Positions 17,526-25,600 of a stretch of 64,000 bases of DNA are shown here, one piece after another. The DNA comes from Streptomyces endophytica (GTDB taxonomy: Bacteria > Actinomycetota > Actinomycetes > Streptomycetales > Streptomycetaceae): assembly GCF_026153355.1 (NCBI RefSeq), contig NZ_CP110636.1, positions 4,712,001-4,776,000 on the forward strand, read 5' to 3'. The notes under the pieces were generated by a model. That model ran no database searches. It was given only the letters and a program-made list of their open reading frames with translations, and was not told the origin of the DNA. Positions within the stretch are counted from its first letter, which is position 1. Each line of letters opens with the position of its first letter. The translations under genes and the position numbers were made by a program.

Positions 17526-18257
17526 TCAGCCGGGCAGCGGGGTCAGCAGCATCCGGCCCACCAGGCCGACGCCGGCGTCCAGCCGCTCGGTGAACTCCTC
17601 CGCCACCTCCGGCAGCCGGCGCACGCTCCACAGGGCCCGGGCCGCCACCCAGGCGCCGTCCCGGGCCTTGTCCAGGCTCCAGGAACCGATCAGATGGGTC
17701 AGCGGGTCGGCGATGTCGAGCAGGTCGGGGCCGGGCATCAGCTGCTCGCGGATCCGTTCCTCCAGGCTCGTCAGCACCCCGCCCACCCGGTCGAAGTCGC
17801 CCTCCAGCGCCGCCGGTTCGCAGGCCAGCGCCCGGCAGGTGTCCAGTACGGCGAGTGCCAGGTCGTGGCCGATGTGCGCATTGATCCCGGCCAGGGCGAA
17901 CTGCAGCGGGTGGACGTCGGGGTGGCGGCGCAGCTGGAACAGCGGACGCCAGCAGGCCGGTGGCCGCAGCCCGGCGGCCGCGGCGTCCACCGCGGCGAAA
18001 TAGCGCCGGGCGAACCGGACGTCGAGCTCCCCGGCGGCCGCCGGGTCCCGGAAACCGCCGTCACCGAGGCGCCGCGCCACCGCCTCGGTGACGGTCAGGT
18101 ACACGCCGTTGAAGACGGCCACCCCGTCCCCGTCGGGCAGTGCCGCGTCCAGTGCCCGCATCCGCGCCAGCACCCCGGCCACGTCCCCGGGCGGCGCCTG
18201 GCGGGGCGCCGCGGAGCCGATCCGACCCGGTTCGCCGGATTCCTGAATCGTCGTCAT
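17526..18257 (-). CDS. DUF5995-family protein, function unknown
   Basis: A soluble 243-aa protein of the DUF5995 type, common in Streptomyces and without assigned function. Recognisable segments are VLARMRALDAALPDGDGVAV, FNGVYLTVTEAVARRL and the conserved HPLQFALAGINAHIGHDLAL, rich in His and Asp and possibly a metal or active site. It ends with a helix and PLPG. No signal peptide or membrane segment is seen. The ATG at 18257 (MTTIQESGEP) is chosen because the upstream frame has no family features. It is divergent from a phospholipase A2 gene across a region with a 30-bp perfect palindrome. Confidence 0.7.
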   Translation of the reverse strand: MTTIQESGEPGRIGSAAPRQAPPGDVAGVLARMRALDAALPDGDGVAVFNGVYLTVTEAVARRLGDGGFRDPAAAGELDVRFARRYFAAVDAAAAGLRPPACWRPLFQLRRHPDVHPLQFALAGINAHIGHDLALAVLDTCRALACEPAALEGDFDRVGGVLTSLEERIREQLMPGPDLLDIADPLTHLIGSWSLDKARDGAWVAARALWSVRRLPEVAEEFTERLDAGVGLVGRMLLTPLPG

Positions 18258-18338
18258 CTGCCCAGCGTGGCAGCTGCCTTGCGGATATCCGCGTTTCCCG
18301 GGCGGCGTTGACCGGATCGGGGTAATAATCGGCGCGCC

Positions 18339-18368
18339 CTCTTGTGGCTCTCCGGAGAGCCACAAGAG
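18339..18368. promoter_or_regulatory. 30-bp perfect palindrome between DUF5995 and phospholipase genes
   Basis: CTCTTGTGGCTCTCC is followed immediately by its reverse complement GGAGAGCCACAAGAG with no spacer. It sits 82 bp from the DUF5995 start and 87 bp from the phospholipase start in a divergent promoter region. A zero-loop 15-bp-arm dyad is poor as a terminator and better as a regulator-binding site or cruciform. Confidence 0.6.
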
Positions 18369-18454
18369 CGGCAACGGCCTTTGAGAAACCCATATCTTTT
18401 CGCGATCCAGGAAGCGCCGCGGTGAACGTGGTGCAGAATTCCGGAGGTTGGCGC

Positions 18455-18919
18455 ATGTCCCGAAGACGTTCCGCGGTACTCACCGCCCCGCTCCTGGCGA
18501 TAGCGGCGCTGCTGACCGCAGCCGCCCCCGCTCCGGCCGCTCCGGCCGTGCCCGCCGACAAGTCCCGGGTGCTGGCGAACTGGACCCAGACCAGCGCGGC
18601 CAGTTACACGCAGTGGTCCGCCGCCCGGGACCACCGGTCGAAATGGTCCGCCTACCGCTTCAACTGGAACACCGATTACTGCTCCAAGTCGCCCGACAAC
18701 CCCCTCGGCTTTCCCTTCCACCTCCGCTGCGCGCGCCATGACTTCGGCTATCGCAACTACAAGCGGATGGGCACCTTCAAGGCGAACAAGGCGCGACTGG
18801 ACAAGGCGCTCTACGAGGACCTGAAGCGGGTCTGCGGGGGCTACTCGGGCGCCCGCAAGGCCTCCTGCAAGGCGCTGGCCTGGACCTACTACCAGGCGGT
18901 GAAGAAGTACGGCCGCTGA
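18455..18919 (+). CDS. Secreted phospholipase A2 (prokaryotic PLA2)
   Basis: A 154-aa exported lipase. Residues 1-33 form a Sec/Tat-like signal with SRRRS, a hydrophobic core and APAAPA. The mature part of about 120 residues matches Streptomyces violaceoruber PLA2. The catalytic motif CARHDFGYRNYKR supplies the His-Asp dyad, and four cysteines (YCSK, LRCAR, RVCGG, ASCKA) would form two disulfides. Known members release fatty acid from the sn-2 position with Ca2+. GGAGG lies eight bases before the ATG at 18455. It is divergent from DUF5995 and followed by stem-loops. Confidence 0.92.
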   Translation: MSRRRSAVLTAPLLAIAALLTAAAPAPAAPAVPADKSRVLANWTQTSAASYTQWSAARDHRSKWSAYRFNWNTDYCSKSPDNPLGFPFHLRCARHDFGYRNYKRMGTFKANKARLDKALYEDLKRVCGGYSGARKASCKALAWTYYQAVKKYGR

Positions 18920-18963
18920 GGCCCGGGTGCCCGGGGACCTCGTGGTACGGCGGAGCACGGCTC

Positions 18964-18981
18964 CCGGGGGCGTTCCCCCGG
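18964..18981 (+). terminator. Hairpin downstream of phospholipase A2
   Basis: CCGGGGG and CCCCCGG form a perfect 7-bp stem around CGTT, nested within a larger inverted repeat (GGGGACCTCG near 18933 with CGAGGTCCCC near 19000). It probably terminates the phospholipase transcript before the next gene. Confidence 0.55.
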
Positions 18982-19119
18982 TCCTGGTCGTACGGCGAGG
19001 TCCCCTCGTCCGGCGGCGGCGCCCCGGTCGGCAGACGCGGTTTGTCCTGACGCAGCCGTTCGACTATGAATCACCTCGGCTCTGTGACGTGCAGGGCGTC
19101 ACGGAAGTGGAGAGTGATC

Positions 19120-20559
19120 ATGGCCGGCTTCGGGTGGAAGCTTCACGGGGACGGGCGGCACCTGAGGCCGGGGGAGGTGGTCCGGCCCGGCGAGCGCCTG
19201 ACCTGGGGCCGCACCATCGCGCTCGGCGCCCAGCACGTCGTCTCGATGATCGGCGCGTGTTTCGTCGCCCCCGTGCTCATGGGGCTGGACCCCGGCCTCG
19301 CCCTCATGGCATCGGGCGTGGCCACGGTGCTCTTCCTGGTGATGACCCGCGGACGCATTCCCAGCTACCTGGGTTCGTCGCTCTCCTTCGTCGGGGTGTC
19401 CGCCGTGATCGCCGGTCAGGGCGGAGACGCCGGCACGCTGACGGGCGCGATGCTCGTGGTGGGTGCCTGCCTGGCGGGCTGCGGAATCGTCATTCACGTC
19501 CTCGGCGCCCGGGTGATCCACGCGGTGCTGCCGCCCGTGGTGACCGGCGCGGTCGTGATGCTCATCGGCTTCAATCTCGCCCCGGTGACGGCGTCCACGT
19601 ATTGGCCGCAGGATCAATGGACGGCTCTGGCGACCATGCTGTTCACTGGTCTCGCCCTCGTCGTCCTGCGGGGGTTCTGGTCGCGCATTGCCATTTTCCT
19701 GGGCCTGGTTTTCGGGTACGTCCTGTCCTGGGTTCTCGACCGCACCGCGGGAATGATTCATTCCGCGAATGGTGCGGGGAAGGTGACGGATCACTGGCGC
19801 ATTGATTTCTCCGGTGTGCAGAAGGCCGACTGGATCGGCCTCCCGACCTTCCACGCCCCGAATTTCTCGGCCTCCGCAATTATCGTGGCGCTGCCCGTGC
19901 TGGTGGCACTGGTCGCGGAGAATGCCGGACACGTCAAGGCGGTCGGGGAAATGACCGGCGACCCCCTCGACGACAAGATGGGCATGGCCATCGTCGCCGA
20001 CGGCACGGCCACCGTTCTCTCCACGGCGGTCGGCGGTCCCGCCACCACGACGTACGCCGAGAACATCGGCGTGATGGCGGCCACCCGGGTCTATTCCACC
20101 GCCGCCTATTCCGCGGCCGCGGCCTTCGCCGTGCTGTTCGGCCTGTGCCCGAAGTTCGGCGCGGTGGTGGTCGCGATCCCCGGCGGGGTGCTGGGCGGCA
20201 TCACGGTCATCCTCTACGGCATGATCGGCCTGCTGGGCGCCCAGATCTGGATCCGGAACGGGGTGGACTTCACCGTGCCGCTGAACCTCATCCCCGCGGC
20301 GGCCGGCATCATCATCGCCATCGGCGGCGTCTCGCTGAAGTTCACCGCGCACTTCGAACTCGGCGGCATCGCCCTCGGGACGCTCATCGTGCTGACCGGC
20401 TACCACTCCCTGCGCTGGCTCTCCCGGGCCGCCGGGCAGGGGCGCATGCCGCTCCTCGACGCGGGGACCAGCGACTACGACGGGTCCGCCGACCGTAATG
20501 ACGGGTCCGCCGGCCGGAGCGACGGGTCCGCCGACCGGAACGACGGACAGGCGCCCTGA
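19120..20559 (+). CDS. NCS2-family uracil/xanthine permease
   Basis: A 479-aa polytopic nucleobase transporter. NCS2 features include LTWGRTIALGAQHVVSMIGA near the start (the conserved QH motif), ALVAENAGHVKAVGEMTGD (TM8 motif with the substrate-binding Glu), ADGTATVLSTAVGGPATTTY and ENIGVMAATRVYS. Uracil is the most likely substrate. GGAG lies seven bases before the ATG at 19120. Codon choice has more A/T third positions (ATT, AAT, TTT in the middle third) than the neighbouring genes. The hydrophilic C-terminal tail is built from a 21-bp tandem repeat and is probably dispensable for transport. Confidence 0.9.
   Translation: MAGFGWKLHGDGRHLRPGEVVRPGERLTWGRTIALGAQHVVSMIGACFVAPVLMGLDPGLALMASGVATVLFLVMTRGRIPSYLGSSLSFVGVSAVIAGQGGDAGTLTGAMLVVGACLAGCGIVIHVLGARVIHAVLPPVVTGAVVMLIGFNLAPVTASTYWPQDQWTALATMLFTGLALVVLRGFWSRIAIFLGLVFGYVLSWVLDRTAGMIHSANGAGKVTDHWRIDFSGVQKADWIGLPTFHAPNFSASAIIVALPVLVALVAENAGHVKAVGEMTGDPLDDKMGMAIVADGTATVLSTAVGGPATTTYAENIGVMAATRVYSTAAYSAAAAFAVLFGLCPKFGAVVVAIPGGVLGGITVILYGMIGLLGAQIWIRNGVDFTVPLNLIPAAAGIIIAIGGVSLKFTAHFELGGIALGTLIVLTGYHSLRWLSRAAGQGRMPLLDAGTSDYDGSADRNDGSAGRSDGSADRNDGQAP
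20479..20541 (+). repeat. 21-bp tandem repeat, three units, in the permease C-terminal tail
   Basis: Three in-frame units share the core GACGGGTCCGCCG with CCG after one variable base, encode DGSA(D/G)R(N/S), and start at 20479, 20500 and 20521; a partial fourth begins at 20542. The repeat length is a multiple of three, so copy-number change keeps the frame. Confidence 0.8.
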
Positions 20560-20734
20560 CCGTCCGGTGCCTGCCGTCCGGTGCCGTCCGGTGTCGAACG
20601 GAGATCCGGTAGCGGGAGAGGTGCCGGAAGAGGTGCCGAAAGAGGCGCCGAAAGAGGGGAGTTAGCTCCCCTGCGTCCGCGGTGTGCCTCAGGGATGCTT
20701 GATCCACCTACCGCTGACAGGAAACGAGGCGACG

Positions 20735-22045
20735 ATGAACGAGCTTGCTGCCGAGGCGGGCCTGCGGCCCGGATGGGGTGGGTCCGCCGCCCTGTTAGGG
20801 CGAGGCGTGGTGCTGACCGGACTGGCGCTGACCGAGGCCCTGCTCCTGGTCTGGGTCACCCTTGTGGTGTGTCTGGCCTGTGTCGGCGTCGGGATCCCGC
20901 TGCTTCCGAAGGCGTTGGACACCGTGCGCGCCGACGCGCGGCTCCAGCGCAGGCTCGCGCTGGGGTGGACGGGGGTGCGGGTGCCCGAGCCGTACGCGCC
21001 CGAACCGCCGGTTCAGGCCCGGCTGTCGGGCCTGCGCCGGGTGCACCGGATGATCGGCGATCCGGCCACCTGGCGTGATCTGCTCTGGCTGCTGATCAAC
21101 CCCTGCATCGGACCGGTGCTGGCGCTGCTGCCGGCGGTGGCCCTGGCGCACGGGCTGTTCGGGCTGATCCTGCCGTTCATCTGGCAGCCGGTGGTGGAGA
21201 GTTGGGACAACACCTGGTTCCTCTTCCTGCCGGTCGCGAGCCTGCCCGCGGCGATCGGGGCGGCCGCCCTGGGCGTGGTGGAGATCGTGGTCTCGCTGCG
21301 GTACCTGCCCCGGCTGATGCTGCCGCTGCACGGCCGCTGGGTGCGCGCCGTACTGGGCACCTCCCGGACCGTGTTATCGGCCCGCGTCGACCACCTGACG
21401 CACTCACGGTCGGACGCGATGCGCATGCAGGCCGGGGAGATCCGCCGCATCGAACGCGACCTGCACGACGGGGCGCAGGTGCGGCTGGTCGCCCTCGGCA
21501 TGACGCTCTCGGCGGCCGAGTCCCTGCTGGAGGAGAACCCGCAGGCGGCGCGCGCCCTGCTCCTGGCGGCCAAGCAGGATTCCACCAAGACGCTCAACGA
21601 GATCAGGGACCTGGTCAACGGCGTCCACCCGCCGGTGCTCGCCGACCGCGGGCTGGTCGACGCGGTCCGCACCCTCGCCCTCGGCATCCCGCTGAAGATC
21701 CAGGTCGCCGGTTCCCTGCCGGGACGGCTGCCGGAGCCGGTCGAGTCCGCCGCGTACTTCTCCATCGCCGAACTCCTCGCCAACGTCACCAAGCACGCGG
21801 GGGCCCGTGAGGCGCACGTCGACATCCGGCACGCCGACGGTGCGCTGCGCGTCGCGGTGCACGACAACGGCGGGGGAGGGGCCGACCTGCGGAAGGGCAA
21901 CGGTCTGAAGGGGGTCGAACGCCGGCTGGCGGTCTTCGACGGCCCCCTCGCCATCACCAGCCCCGACGGCGGACCCACCACGGTGGCCTTCGAGATCCCC
22001 TGCGACATCGCCGACCCGACCGACGACCGAGCGGCGACGATGTGA
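20735..22045 (+). CDS. Sensor histidine kinase (NarL/DesK type), TTA-containing
   Basis: A 436-aa membrane kinase. Residues 25-190 contain four hydrophobic segments of the actinobacterial sensor domain. The HisKA_3 dimerisation helix carries EIRRIERDLHDGAQVRL with phospho-acceptor His244, and the HATPase region has the N box SIAELLANVTKHAGA and the G box GNGLKGVERRL. It would phosphorylate a NarL-type response regulator; none is adjacent, and the nearest is at 33810-34457. Two in-frame TTA codons (20795-20797, Leu21; 21374-21376, Leu214) imply dependence on the bldA leucyl-tRNA and so developmental timing. It overlaps no neighbour; the MMPL-like gene starts 71 bp downstream. Confidence 0.88.
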   Translation: MNELAAEAGLRPGWGGSAALLGRGVVLTGLALTEALLLVWVTLVVCLACVGVGIPLLPKALDTVRADARLQRRLALGWTGVRVPEPYAPEPPVQARLSGLRRVHRMIGDPATWRDLLWLLINPCIGPVLALLPAVALAHGLFGLILPFIWQPVVESWDNTWFLFLPVASLPAAIGAAALGVVEIVVSLRYLPRLMLPLHGRWVRAVLGTSRTVLSARVDHLTHSRSDAMRMQAGEIRRIERDLHDGAQVRLVALGMTLSAAESLLEENPQAARALLLAAKQDSTKTLNEIRDLVNGVHPPVLADRGLVDAVRTLALGIPLKIQVAGSLPGRLPEPVESAAYFSIAELLANVTKHAGAREAHVDIRHADGALRVAVHDNGGGGADLRKGNGLKGVERRLAVFDGPLAITSPDGGPTTVAFEIPCDIADPTDDRAATM

Positions 22046-22116
22046 CGGTCGCGCCCCGGGGAGCGGCCCCTGCGTACCGAGGGGGGTGCTCCCCGCCGGC
22101 CCGAGGGAAGGGTGGC

Positions 22117-23575
22117 ATGCACATGGCGTTACCTCGGTGCGGATCCGTCCGTGCGGCGCGGTGGGCCGCGGGCGATCCGGCACGGGCGGTCCGCGGCTGG
22201 CTGGTCGTCGTCGGTCTCGCGGTCTCGTTCGGCGCCCTGGTCCGGCCGTTCGGCGTGGCCGGCCGGTTCGGGCCCCTGTTGGCGCTGCTGGCCCTGGTCA
22301 CCGGTGCCCTCGCCACGGCCGCCGGGCCGCGCCCGCGGCACCTGGCGACGCTCGGCTGGGGCGGGGGACTGGCGGCGCTCGGCTGTCTGGTGACGCCGGG
22401 CGGCGCCCCGGCCGCCGCGGTGGTGGCCCTGGTCGGCCTGGTGCTGGGCCTGGACCTGGTCCCCGCCCACGTACGCCGGTACCGGGAGGAGAGCGCCCGC
22501 GGGTACCGTCCCACCGCGGCGCTCACCATCGCGGCCGGCACCTCCGGGCGGGCCGTGGTGCGCTGCGCCGGGCTGGTGCTGCTGACCGCGGCCGGGCTCG
22601 CGGCGACCGGGGCGCCGGTGCTGCCCGGCGTCGCGGTCGGGACGGCGGTGGTGGCCGTGGTGGCGACGGTGACGGCGACCGTCGCGGTGCCCGCCGTCCT
22701 CGTGCTCGGCGAACAGTGCCGCCGCGCCGCTCCGCGCCGCCCGTCCCGCCGGCCCGGGGCCTCCGGGTGTCCCGGCTGCGCCGCGCGGTGATCGGCCGGG
22801 TGACGGACCGCGCGCCGGCCGCCCTCGTCCTCACCGCCGGGGTGCTCGCCGTCCTCGCCGGGGCGTTGCCCCGCGCCGCCTCCGGGGCGCCGTGGCCCTG
22901 GTCGGCCGGGGAGTGGTCCTGCTGGCCCTCACCGCGGCCGGCGCCGCGCTCGCCCTGCGGTCCTGGGTCCTCGGTCCGCTGCTCGTCCTCTCCCAGGCCC
23001 TGCTGCTCTCCGTGACCGGGGCGGTGCTCGGCGAGCTGGCGCCCGCGCTGGTCGCACCGGCCGGGCAGGGCGCGCCGGCGGGCCGGTGGGCACCGGTGGC
23101 CGGCTGGCTGGTGCTGTCGGCGCTCGCCCTGCCCCGGCACGTCCGGGCGGCGGGACGGATCCGGGAGAACCGGCGCCTGGGCATGCCGGCCGGCGCCGCC
23201 GCCCAGGACGGCTGCTGCCGCGCCGGGTTCCCCCTCGCCGCGGTGGCCGCCGTCCTGGTGGCGGCCGGGTGCCTCCCGGGTGCCGGGCCGATGGCCCCGA
23301 TGCGGTCGGCGGCCGTGGTGGCCGTGGTCTCCGCCGTCGCCGTCGAACTGCTCGTCGGCCTGGTCGCCCTGCCCGCCTGGTGCGCCTGGCGCGGGGAGTA
23401 CGGCGATTGCGGGGATTCGGGCGGTGGCCCGGCGGGCTTCCTCGGACGGATCACCGGCCGGCCCACCGCGACGCGCACCGACCGGCTGTTCTCCGGGCGG
23501 ACCCGGCCCGCGTACCCGGTGAGCGGACCGACGGCCGTGCTCAGCCGTTCGTCAGTCCCGCGTCAGCGCGCTTGA
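22117..23575 (+). CDS. Small MMPL/RND-like membrane protein, frame-disrupted
   Basis: Both membrane halves of an MMPL transporter can be read, but in three successive frames. The first half resembles TM2-TM6 (LVGLVLGLDLVPAHVRRYRE, then ESARGYRPTAALTIAAGTSG). The second half begins RVTDRAPAALVLTAGVLAVL and continues LVGRGVVLLALTAAGAALAL. Frame changes near 22750-22790 and 22880 each need one extra base, giving 486 aa. Even corrected, it lacks both large periplasmic domains of normal MMPL proteins (about 700 aa), so it is a compact or decayed member. ATG at 22117 follows GAGGGAAGGG. It sits between a histidine kinase and mbtH; its 3' end overlaps the mbtH operator. An export or accessory role for the peptide is inference. 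Confidence 0.6.
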
Positions 23576-23582
23576 GCATAGT
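23540..23582 (+). promoter_or_regulatory. SARP-type operator and promoter of the mbtH operon
   Basis: CTCAGC (23540), GTCAGT (23551) and GTCAGC (23562) lie at exact 11-bp spacing. A -10 candidate CATAGT (23577-23582) follows after 9 bp. Tandem repeats with 11-bp period just upstream of the -10 are the known mode of SARP binding. The same pattern occurs at 27135 and 34561. Confidence 0.7.
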
Positions 23583-23624
23583 GAGGAGGACCACGCCGGC
23601 AGGCGAGAGGACGAGGGGCGGCCC

Positions 23625-23831
23625 ATGAGTAACCCGTTCGACGATGCGGAAGGCACCTTCCACGTGCTGGTCAACGACGAGAACCAGCACAGCTTCTGGC
23701 CGGCGTTCGCCGAGGTCCCGGAGGGCTGGCGGCCGGTGCTCTCCTCGGTGACCCGGCAGGAGGCCGCCGGTTACGTGGAGGAGCACTGGACGGACCTGGA
23801 CCCCGCCCGCCTCGGTTCCCGGGGAGCCTGA
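23625..23831 (+). CDS. MbtH-like NRPS accessory protein
   Basis: A 68-aa MbtH-family protein, which binds adenylation domains and is often needed for their solubility and activity. The family signature is clear: NPFDDAEGTFHVLVNDENQH, SFWPAFAEVPEGW and the terminal VEEHWTDLDP. The conserved tryptophans that pack on the adenylation domain are present. The start at ATG 23625 gives normal length. It is first in the unit mbtH, drrA, PPTase (4-bp gap to drrA), behind a SARP-type promoter. It should serve one or more of the three adenylation domains encoded downstream. Confidence 0.96.
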   Translation: MSNPFDDAEGTFHVLVNDENQHSFWPAFAEVPEGWRPVLSSVTRQEAAGYVEEHWTDLDPARLGSRGA

Positions 23832-23835
23832 CGAC

Positions 23836-24798
23836 GTGCCGGACACGACGGCGGCCATCGAGGTCGAGGGACTGCGCAAGAGCTACAAGGACGTCGAGGT
23901 GCTGCGCGGGGTGGACCTGCGGGTGCCGGCCGGCAGCGTACTGGGGCTCCTCGGTCCCAACGGCGCGGGGAAGACCACCACCGTGCGCGTGCTCAGCACC
24001 CTCGTGCGGCACGACGCCGGCACCGTCCGGGTCGCCGGGTACGACGTGGCGGGCGAGGCCCGGCAGGTGCGGCGCCGGATCGGGCTGTCCGGCCAATACG
24101 CCGCGGTGGACGAGCAGTTGACCGGCTGGGAGAACCTGACGCTGCTCGGGCGGCTGCTCGGGATGAGCCGCCGGGACGCCCGGGCCCGGGCCGGGGAACT
24201 GCTGGAACGCTTCGGCCTCGGCGCCGCGGCCGGACGGCCGCTCGGCACCTACTCCGGCGGGATGCGCCGGCGCCTGGACCTGGCCAGCACCCTGGTGGGC
24301 CACCCGGAGGTCATCTTCCTCGACGAACCCAGCACCGGCCTCGACCCGGCCAGCCGGATCGCCCTGTGGGAGGTGGTCAGGGAACTCGTGGCGCAGGGCG
24401 TCACCGTCCTGCTGACCACGCAGTACCTGGAGGAGGCCGACCAACTGGCCGACCACATCTCGGTGATCGCGGACGGCGTGGTGGTGGCCGAGGGCACCGC
24501 CGACGCGCTCAAGCGCAAGGTCGGTCAGGAGCGGCTGGAGATCACCCTCGCCGACGCGGCGGGCCTGGCCACGGCCCGCCGGACCCTGCGCACGGTGGTG
24601 ACCGGCGAACTGACACAGGACGCCCAGCGCGGCGTGCTCGGGTGGCAGCTCGACGACGGGCTCGCCGGCATCGCCGCCGCCGCGTCGGCGCTCCACGAGG
24701 CCGGGATCGAGGTGGTCGACTTCGCGCGGCGGCGCCCGTCGCTGGACGACGTGTTCCTCGGCCTGACCGGCCGGCAGGCCGACGGCGGGCCGGGGTGA
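23836..24798 (+). CDS. DrrA-type ABC transporter ATP-binding protein
   Basis: A 320-aa cytoplasmic ATPase of the daunorubicin-resistance (DrrA) family, expected to power export of the cluster product. Walker A is GPNGAGKTTTV (about residues 40-50), the ABC signature YSGGMRRRLDLAS, Walker B VIFLDEPSTGLDP, and the H-loop region TTQYLEEADQLADH. The DrrA-specific C-terminal domain ends RRPSLDDVFLGLTGR. GTG at 23836 lies 4 bp after the mbtH stop; its stop overlaps the PPTase start (GTGA). The matching membrane subunit is not adjacent: it lies about 25 kb away at 49373-50196, after the NRPS genes. Confidence 0.93.
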   Translation: MPDTTAAIEVEGLRKSYKDVEVLRGVDLRVPAGSVLGLLGPNGAGKTTTVRVLSTLVRHDAGTVRVAGYDVAGEARQVRRRIGLSGQYAAVDEQLTGWENLTLLGRLLGMSRRDARARAGELLERFGLGAAAGRPLGTYSGGMRRRLDLASTLVGHPEVIFLDEPSTGLDPASRIALWEVVRELVAQGVTVLLTTQYLEEADQLADHISVIADGVVVAEGTADALKRKVGQERLEITLADAAGLATARRTLRTVVTGELTQDAQRGVLGWQLDDGLAGIAAAASALHEAGIEVVDFARRRPSLDDVFLGLTGRQADGGPG

Positions 24799-25511
24799 AC
24801 CGGGCCGTGGCGGAAGCCCCCGTGTGCCGGGTGTGGTGGTCCCCGGTGGTCGACGACCCGGCGGCCCGGGCCCTGCTCGACGCGGACGAGCGCGCCCGCC
24901 GCGAACGGCTGCACCAGGCGGCGGACCGGGCCCGCCTGACGACCGGACGGGCGCTGATCAGGACGGTGATCGGCCGGATCACCGGGACACCGCCGCGGCG
25001 GGTGCCGCTGCACCGCCGGTGCCGGCACTGCGGCGGCCCGCACGGCAAGCCGTTCGTGCCCGGTGCCGGGGTGCGCTTCTCGCTCGCCCACACCGGTGGC
25101 CGGGTGGTACTCGCCGTCACCGAGGGCCCGGAGCCCGGGGTGGACGTGGAGCGGGTCCCCGGCCGGTCCGTGCGGCGGCTGGCCCCGCGGGTGCTGGCCG
25201 AGGACGAGTACCGCGTCTTCCAGGCGCTCCCCGAGCACCGGCGGGACCGGGCCTACGCGGTGTACTGGACGCGGAAGGAGGCGCTGCTGAAGGCGGTCGG
25301 CCTGGGCATCGTCGTGCCCAAGCGCGACATCACGGTGTCCGGCCCGGGCCGCTCGGCGGCGCTCGTGGAGTGGCGGGGACCGTACGCGGCCGGGCCGTTC
25401 GCCCTGTTCGACCTGGAGCCGGGCCCCGGGTACGCCGGGGCGCTGGCGGTGTGCGGCCGCTCGGCGCGGGTCGAGGAGCGGTTCCTGGAGCACCCGCTCG
25501 ACGACGGCTGA
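24795..25511 (+). CDS. Sfp-type 4'-phosphopantetheinyl transferase
   Basis: A 238-aa PPTase that transfers phosphopantetheine from CoA to carrier-protein serines. The Sfp-class motifs are FSLAHTGG, the Mg-binding GVDVERV and the WTRKEALLKAVGLG helix with its catalytic Glu and Lys. GTG at 24795 overlaps the drrA stop, so it is translationally coupled. It should activate the four NRPS carrier domains and the free ACP at 30909-31196. A cluster-encoded PPTase suggests self-sufficiency in carrier-protein activation. Confidence 0.93.
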   Translation: MNRAVAEAPVCRVWWSPVVDDPAARALLDADERARRERLHQAADRARLTTGRALIRTVIGRITGTPPRRVPLHRRCRHCGGPHGKPFVPGAGVRFSLAHTGGRVVLAVTEGPEPGVDVERVPGRSVRRLAPRVLAEDEYRVFQALPEHRRDRAYAVYWTRKEALLKAVGLGIVVPKRDITVSGPGRSAALVEWRGPYAAGPFALFDLEPGPGYAGALAVCGRSARVEERFLEHPLDDG

Positions 25512-25600
25512 GAGGCGGTCCGGCGACGCCGGCCGCCTCCTGACGACGCCGCGTCAGCTACCGGTCAAGTCCTTTGCGGAACAGGCATTTTGACGGAACG

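Noticed and set aside
25553..25569. GTCAGC and GTCAAG at 11-bp spacing between the PPTase and SARP genes
   Set aside because: Only two repeats, no -10-like box 9 bp downstream, and the position is between convergent gene ends. Probably chance or a decoy, so not listed as a fourth SARP operator.
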